Assembly: GCA_937967285.1 (NCBI GenBank)
Contig: CALBSU010000026.1
Span: forward strand, 1-11,682
Reading direction: 5' to 3'
DNA length: 11,682 bases
DNA from: an uncultured Acidobacteriota bacterium
Lineage (GTDB): Bacteria > Acidobacteriota > Blastocatellia > RBC074
A program made the translations under genes and the position numbers. Below are positions 6,977 to 11,682 of this stretch, in pieces. Numbering within the stretch: position 1 is the stretch's first letter; every line of letters begins with the position of its first letter. A model generated the notes under the pieces. The model saw only the letters and a program-made list of their open reading frames with translations. It was not told where the DNA came from and made no database searches.

Positions 6977-7456
6977 ATGAGATTGAAAATGTGGATTGCG
7001 GGCCTTTTTCTGGCCTGCGGCCTGATCGGTTTCACCGCTCCGCTGTCATCCGGCAGTGCCGCCGAACAGGGCCAGAAGCTCCCCGGCGACAATGTCGTTA
7101 TCCCATCGGTCGACCAGAAATGGGGGCCGACCAAGTTCACGCATCAGAAGCATCTGGCATATTCCGACTGCACATATTGCCATCACACGAACAAGGGGCT
7201 TACACTTGAGTCGTTCAACGCGGGATCGGCCGGAAAGATACCGTTCTGCGCGGACTGTCATTTCAGAGAGGAAGGAAATCCGAAGACGCCCGCCGGCTCT
7301 GACGGAACCGAACTGTGGAGCAAAGAGGCTTACCACATCAACTGCATCGACTGTCACAAGGGTGAAATCACCAAGGTGCCCAAGGATGCGGGAAAGGTCC
7401 TCAAACAGGGCGAGGGGCCGACCAAGTGTGCGGAATGCCACGAGGTCAAGGAATAA
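6977..7456 (+). CDS. Periplasmic tetraheme cytochrome c3 (class III cytochrome c)
   Basis: A 159-residue exported electron carrier binding four c-type haems. Residues 1-29 are a signal peptide (MRLKMW, short hydrophobic core, cleavage near GSAA). Four haem sites are visible: CTYCH (65-69), CADCH (91-95), CIDCH (123-127) and CAECH (151-155). Four further histidines, H56 and H59 (FTHQKH), H70 (directly after the first site) and H120 (just before the third), are spaced as the sixth ligands of Desulfovibrio cytochrome c3, so every haem can be bis-His and low potential. All four sites are CX2CH, whereas classical c3 has CX4CH at two sites. ATG 6977 was chosen over in-frame ATG 6944 because GAGGAG lies nine bases upstream and the signal peptide starts there. 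First gene of the operon with the TPR, phosphodiesterase and cyclase genes. The redox partner is unknown. Confidence 0.92.
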   Translation: MRLKMWIAGLFLACGLIGFTAPLSSGSAAEQGQKLPGDNVVIPSVDQKWGPTKFTHQKHLAYSDCTYCHHTNKGLTLESFNAGSAGKIPFCADCHFREEGNPKTPAGSDGTELWSKEAYHINCIDCHKGEITKVPKDAGKVLKQGEGPTKCAECHEVKE

Positions 7457-7466
7457 TTATCAATAG

Positions 7467-8156
7467 ATGAAGAAGGAAAAGACGCTTATCGCAATTATCG
7501 GGCTGCTGGCCGGCGTGATCATCGGTTACGTCGGCAGCAACTATCTCAATACGGGCGCAACGATCAGCCGAAACAGCGAACCGGCATCGGCTGACGGCCC
7601 GGTCCAGGGCATGCCCGCCGACCACCCGCCGACCGGCCAGGGCGGCGGAGGCGGCGGCGGCGCAATGGAGGCGATCGAAAGGGCCCGCAAGGACCCGAAG
7701 AACTTCGACGCGCAGATTCAGGCTGCCGGCCTCTTCAAGCAGATCAACCGCAACCAGGAGGCGCTCGAGTTTCTCAACGCCGCGGCCAAACTGAAACCCA
7801 ACGATTACGACCTGCTGGTCAATCTGGGAAACACGACCTTCGACCTCAGACAGTATGAGGCGGCGGAAGGCTGGTACGCAAAGGCGCTCAAGATCCGTCC
7901 CGACGATGTCGTCGTCAGGATGGATCTCGGACTGACATACTTCCTTCGCGAGCCTCGCGACATCGATCGGGCCATCGCCGAATATCGGAAGGGACTCTCG
8001 GTCGATCCGGGCCACGAGAAGACTCTCCAGAACCTGGTCGCCGCCCTGATCGAGAAGGGTGACAAAGCCGGCGCCGGTCCCGCACTGGCCCAGCTCGAGA
8101 AGGTCAATCCCTCGAATCCGGCGGTCGCCCAGTTCAAAGACATGTTAAAAGAGTGA
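7467..8156 (+). CDS. Membrane-anchored TPR protein
   Basis: A 229-residue protein predicted to be anchored by one N-terminal helix (about 6-22, TLIAIIGLLAGVIIGYVG) with the rest in the periplasm. A flexible Pro/Gly linker follows (about 30-66, ending in seven Gly). Three to four tetratricopeptide repeats fill about 67-229; the clearest is YDLLVNLGNTTFDLRQYEAA (114-133) with GWYAKALKIRPDD, then VVVRMDLGLTYFLREPRDID and a third ending in LSVDPGH. TPR domains bind partner proteins. The layout (anchor plus periplasmic TPR beside a c-type cytochrome) recalls NrfG/CcmH-type cytochrome maturation helpers, but no haem-lyase motif is present. It starts 10 nt after the cytochrome stop, with AAGGA 14 bases away, so translation is probably coupled; its stop overlaps the phosphodiesterase start. 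Exact role unknown. Confidence 0.85.
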   Translation: MKKEKTLIAIIGLLAGVIIGYVGSNYLNTGATISRNSEPASADGPVQGMPADHPPTGQGGGGGGGAMEAIERARKDPKNFDAQIQAAGLFKQINRNQEALEFLNAAAKLKPNDYDLLVNLGNTTFDLRQYEAAEGWYAKALKIRPDDVVVRMDLGLTYFLREPRDIDRAIAEYRKGLSVDPGHEKTLQNLVAALIEKGDKAGAGPALAQLEKVNPSNPAVAQFKDMLKE

Positions 8157-8911
8157 AATTCAGGATCGTACCGAGCACGCTCGACGGCCGCCATCAGCTG
8201 CTGACGACTTACCTCATCAACGACACCCTCGCTATCGACGCCGGTTCGATAGCGATCGGGCTGAGTATAGAGGAACAGCTCAGGATCCGGTCGATCGTGC
8301 TCACACACTGTCATCTCGATCATGTCTTTTCGCTGCCGCTCTTCATCACGGATCTCTACGATCTGCTGCGGCGCCCCGTCGGAGTCTGGTGCACCGAATC
8401 GGATCTTGCGGCACTCGAACAGCACCTCTTCAACTACCGGATGTGGATCCCGTTCGAGGTGCTCAGGAACGACCACACCGAACTGCTCGAATTTCATCAT
8501 TACCGCTCCGGGGAGAGCTTCGAGGTCGAGGGGCTGAGGATCACTCCGGTCCCGGTCACTCATACCATCCTGACTCACGGGATGCTCGTCGATGACGGCG
8601 GTACCGCGCTCCTCTTCACATCCGATACCGGGGCGACGGAACGGATCTGGGAGGTGGCTGACGGCTGCCCGCACCTCAAGGCGGTCTTCATCGATCTTTC
8701 TTTTCCCAATCGCCTGACCGATCTGGCACGCGTCTCGCAGCATCATTCACCGATCACGCTGGTCGAAGAAATGACAAGGATTCGCGACGACATTCAGATC
8801 TTCGCCATCCATCTCAAGACACCGTACCGGGACCAGGTCGTCGAGGAGATCGCCGCGCTGAATAATGATAGAATAACCGTCGCTGAAGTCGGTCGCGAAT
8901 ACGTCTTTTGA
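8153..8911 (+). CDS. Class II-like cyclic-nucleotide phosphodiesterase (metallo-beta-lactamase fold)
   Basis: A 252-residue cytosolic metallohydrolase predicted to open 3',5'-cyclic AMP to 5'-AMP. The metal site is complete: THCHLDH (51-57; His52, His54, Asp56, His57), His137 in PVTHT, bridging Asp158 in TSDTG and His220 in FAIHLK. The THxHLDH motif, the VFIDLSFPN block followed by SQHHSP (about 178-200), and the final IHLKTPYRD are the pattern of class II cAMP phosphodiesterases rather than of glyoxalase II or RNase Z, although a general MBL hydrolase with another substrate is possible. No signal peptide. The start is GTG at 8153, overlapping the TPR stop by four bases (GTGA); no good ribosome site, so coupling is expected. 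The cyclase gene follows after one base, pairing synthesis and breakdown of the same messenger. Confidence 0.82.
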   Translation: MKFRIVPSTLDGRHQLLTTYLINDTLAIDAGSIAIGLSIEEQLRIRSIVLTHCHLDHVFSLPLFITDLYDLLRRPVGVWCTESDLAALEQHLFNYRMWIPFEVLRNDHTELLEFHHYRSGESFEVEGLRITPVPVTHTILTHGMLVDDGGTALLFTSDTGATERIWEVADGCPHLKAVFIDLSFPNRLTDLARVSQHHSPITLVEEMTRIRDDIQIFAIHLKTPYRDQVVEEIAALNNDRITVAEVGREYVF

Positions 8912-8912
8912 T

Positions 8913-10505
<1,593 letters not shown>

Positions 10506-10838
10506 TTTTCCGGCCGACCGCATCGCTCCCCTGACCTGAATCCATATTCGAGTGTTTGAGATTTTCAGGGAAGATTGTGGAATCCTGTCTCGTATCTCTC
10601 GTCTTTATTGGCTGTGACACGGTTGGCTAGTTGAGGCCGGTCACGTTGTCCGCTAATGCCGCCGTCTGCCGGTCAGGCGATCGGAGACGGCGGCGATGCA
10701 ACCCTGGAGGGTCCCGGCGGAACCAGGACGTCAGGTGCAGAGTAGCTAGGGGTGGCCGATGTGTCTGAAGTGTCAGGTGTTCCGCCGGGCTCCTCTTTCG
10801 GGTAACCGAAGGATAATGAAAAACTGATCTTCCGCTTT
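10506..10838. other. Structured intergenic region, no gene seen
   Basis: This convergent gap between the cyclase and cpoB holds no ORF with a ribosome site. It contains four hairpins. H1: GTGAC/GTCAC plus CGG/CCG with one bulged A (10614-10644). H2: a perfect 10-bp stem GCCGCCGTCT/AGACGGCGGC (10658-10667 with 10685-10694) extended by CCG/CGG. H3: an 11-bp long-range repeat CCCGGCGGAAC/GTTCCGCCGGG (10713-10723 with 10779-10789). H4: an 8-bp stem with one G-U and a GUAA (GNRA) loop on the plus strand (10794-10813). GTCAGG occurs three times (10672, 10730, 10772), the last two as GTCAGGTG. No T run follows any stem, so a classical terminator is not shown. It may be a structured 3' UTR, a non-coding RNA or a decayed repeat. 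Confidence 0.6.
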
Positions 10839-11682
10839 TCAGGGCCGGCGAGTCGTCTTGCGCCGCGTCTTCGGATCGGGCGGCGCCGCGAGCGCCTCAG
10901 GCGCCTGCTGTTCGAGCTGCTGGCGCGCGAGCTGGGCTTCGCTCGATGCTGAATGATCATTGATCACCTCCAGCATCTGCTCGACCGCCGCCTCCTTGCT
11001 GCCCAGCTCGAAGAGAATCAAACCGCGCTTGTAGAGAGCTGTCGGGACCTTGTCGCCCTTCGCGTTGACGTTCTTGACCTTCTCGAGTTCCTCGGCAGCC
11101 TCCGCGAGTTTCTTCTGGGCGTAGAAGATCTCGCCGATCCAGTACTGTGCATTGTCGGTCAGTTCGGAGCCGGGATAGGTCTCGACGTACTGCCTGAACT
11201 CCGAGAGCGCCAGCTCGTAGTTCCCCCGCGAGTAATCGCTGTAAGCCGCGGCGAAGAGCTGTTCGGCATTGCCCGGCGTCAGTTGGGCGAAGGTGGGCAT
11301 CTTCGGGATGTCCTCGATCAGCTTGCGCAACTGGGCGAACTGCTCCGAGAGGCGTTCGATCCGCTGGTCGGTGGCCGTGATCCGCTCACGCATCGTCGAG
11401 ATCTGTGTGACGGTATCGTTTGAATTGGTCGAGACGGAAGACTGAGCCCGACGAATGGCGGAGATATTATCGCTGATCTGAATAATCAGCGTATTGAGCT
11501 CGCCGGTCGTCTTGTTGAACGTCTCCTGCATCGACTGGACCTGCCGCTGGAGCAGAGTCAGTTCCGTCTTCGTCTCTTCCATCTGAACCGCGATCCGGTC
11601 GATCTTGTCGCGCGTCTCGCGGTTCTGGGCGAGGCCCGGGATCGCCGCCAGGCAGGCGGCGATCAACAGGCCGGAAATTCTG
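10839..11682 (-). CDS. cpoB: Tol-Pal cell-division coordinator CpoB (YbgF), 5' end cut by window edge
   Basis: A periplasmic coiled-coil and TPR protein that in Gram-negatives links the Tol-Pal constriction machine to peptidoglycan synthesis. The frame is open to the edge, 280 residues visible. The first visible residues (RISGLLIAACLAAIPGLAQ) are the end of a signal peptide, so the start codon lies a few codons beyond 11682; the TTG at 11666 is inside it and is not the start. A heptad-rich coiled coil follows (about 25-120, for example ELTLLQRQVQSMQETFNKT). Then come three TPRs with the family landmarks AYSDYSRGNYELALSEF, YPGSELTDNAQYWIGEIFYAQ and KVPTALYKRGLILFELGS. The tail is Pro/Arg-rich (PPDPKTRRKTTRRP). 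In most genomes pal and tolB lie immediately upstream, here beyond the right edge. Converges with the cyclase gene. Confidence 0.9.
   Translation of the reverse strand, partial: RISGLLIAACLAAIPGLAQNRETRDKIDRIAVQMEETKTELTLLQRQVQSMQETFNKTTGELNTLIIQISDNISAIRRAQSSVSTNSNDTVTQISTMRERITATDQRIERLSEQFAQLRKLIEDIPKMPTFAQLTPGNAEQLFAAAYSDYSRGNYELALSEFRQYVETYPGSELTDNAQYWIGEIFYAQKKLAEAAEELEKVKNVNAKGDKVPTALYKRGLILFELGSKEAAVEQMLEVINDHSASSEAQLARQQLEQQAPEALAAPPDPKTRRKTTRRP

Noticed and set aside
7634..7663. G-rich tract in the TPR gene as a G-quadruplex
   Set aside because: It is simply the codons of a seven-Gly linker; the runs are mostly GG, too short for a strong quadruplex call.

Overview
This GC-rich chromosomal window is densely packed with ordinary bacterial genes. 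No insertion sequence, phage gene, CRISPR array, tRNA or rRNA was seen. The gene mix is a secreted M14 carboxypeptidase with a long C-terminal extension, a DUF2911 protein, a Tol-Pal CpoB protein (so a diderm), a tetraheme cytochrome c3 and an FHA-GAF-class III cyclase. This suits an environmental Gram-negative lineage such as Acidobacteriota or a neighbour, but that placement is inference from gene content and no marker gene proves it.

Layout. Positions 1-3762 lie on the minus strand: a secreted M14 metallopeptidase followed by the start of a BmpA/YufP-type ABC permease that runs off the left edge. A divergent promoter region at about 3763-3973 separates the peptidase from a plus-strand exported DUF2911 protein. 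That gene converges on a minus-strand Cys-based phosphatase across a near-ideal bidirectional terminator (4542-4578). Upstream of the phosphatase is a strong promoter with a palindrome in its spacer, then a minus-strand pair: an 85-residue unknown and an exported HEAT-repeat protein. The 6551-6976 gap has no protein gene. It appears to hold a minus-strand small RNA of about 136 nt (promoter, 5' hairpin, intrinsic terminator), a separate promoter for the 85-residue gene, and a divergent promoter for the next operon.

The most interesting block is the four-gene plus-strand operon at 6977-10505: a periplasmic tetraheme cytochrome c3 with all eight haem-ligand histidines, a membrane-anchored TPR protein, a class II-like cAMP phosphodiesterase (metallo-beta-lactamase fold), and an FHA-GAF-adenylate cyclase whose specificity residues (Lys/Thr) point to class IIIb. 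The genes are separated by 10, -4 and 1 nt, and the last three have no convincing Shine-Dalgarno sequence, so translation is probably coupled. The operon puts an electron carrier, a scaffold and both the making and breaking enzymes for cAMP on one transcript. I propose it as a redox-linked cAMP module; that link is inference.

The 10506-10838 convergent gap has no convincing gene but carries four hairpins in about 200 nt. The right edge holds cpoB on the minus strand, truncated at its 5' end, so pal/tolB may lie just beyond the window.
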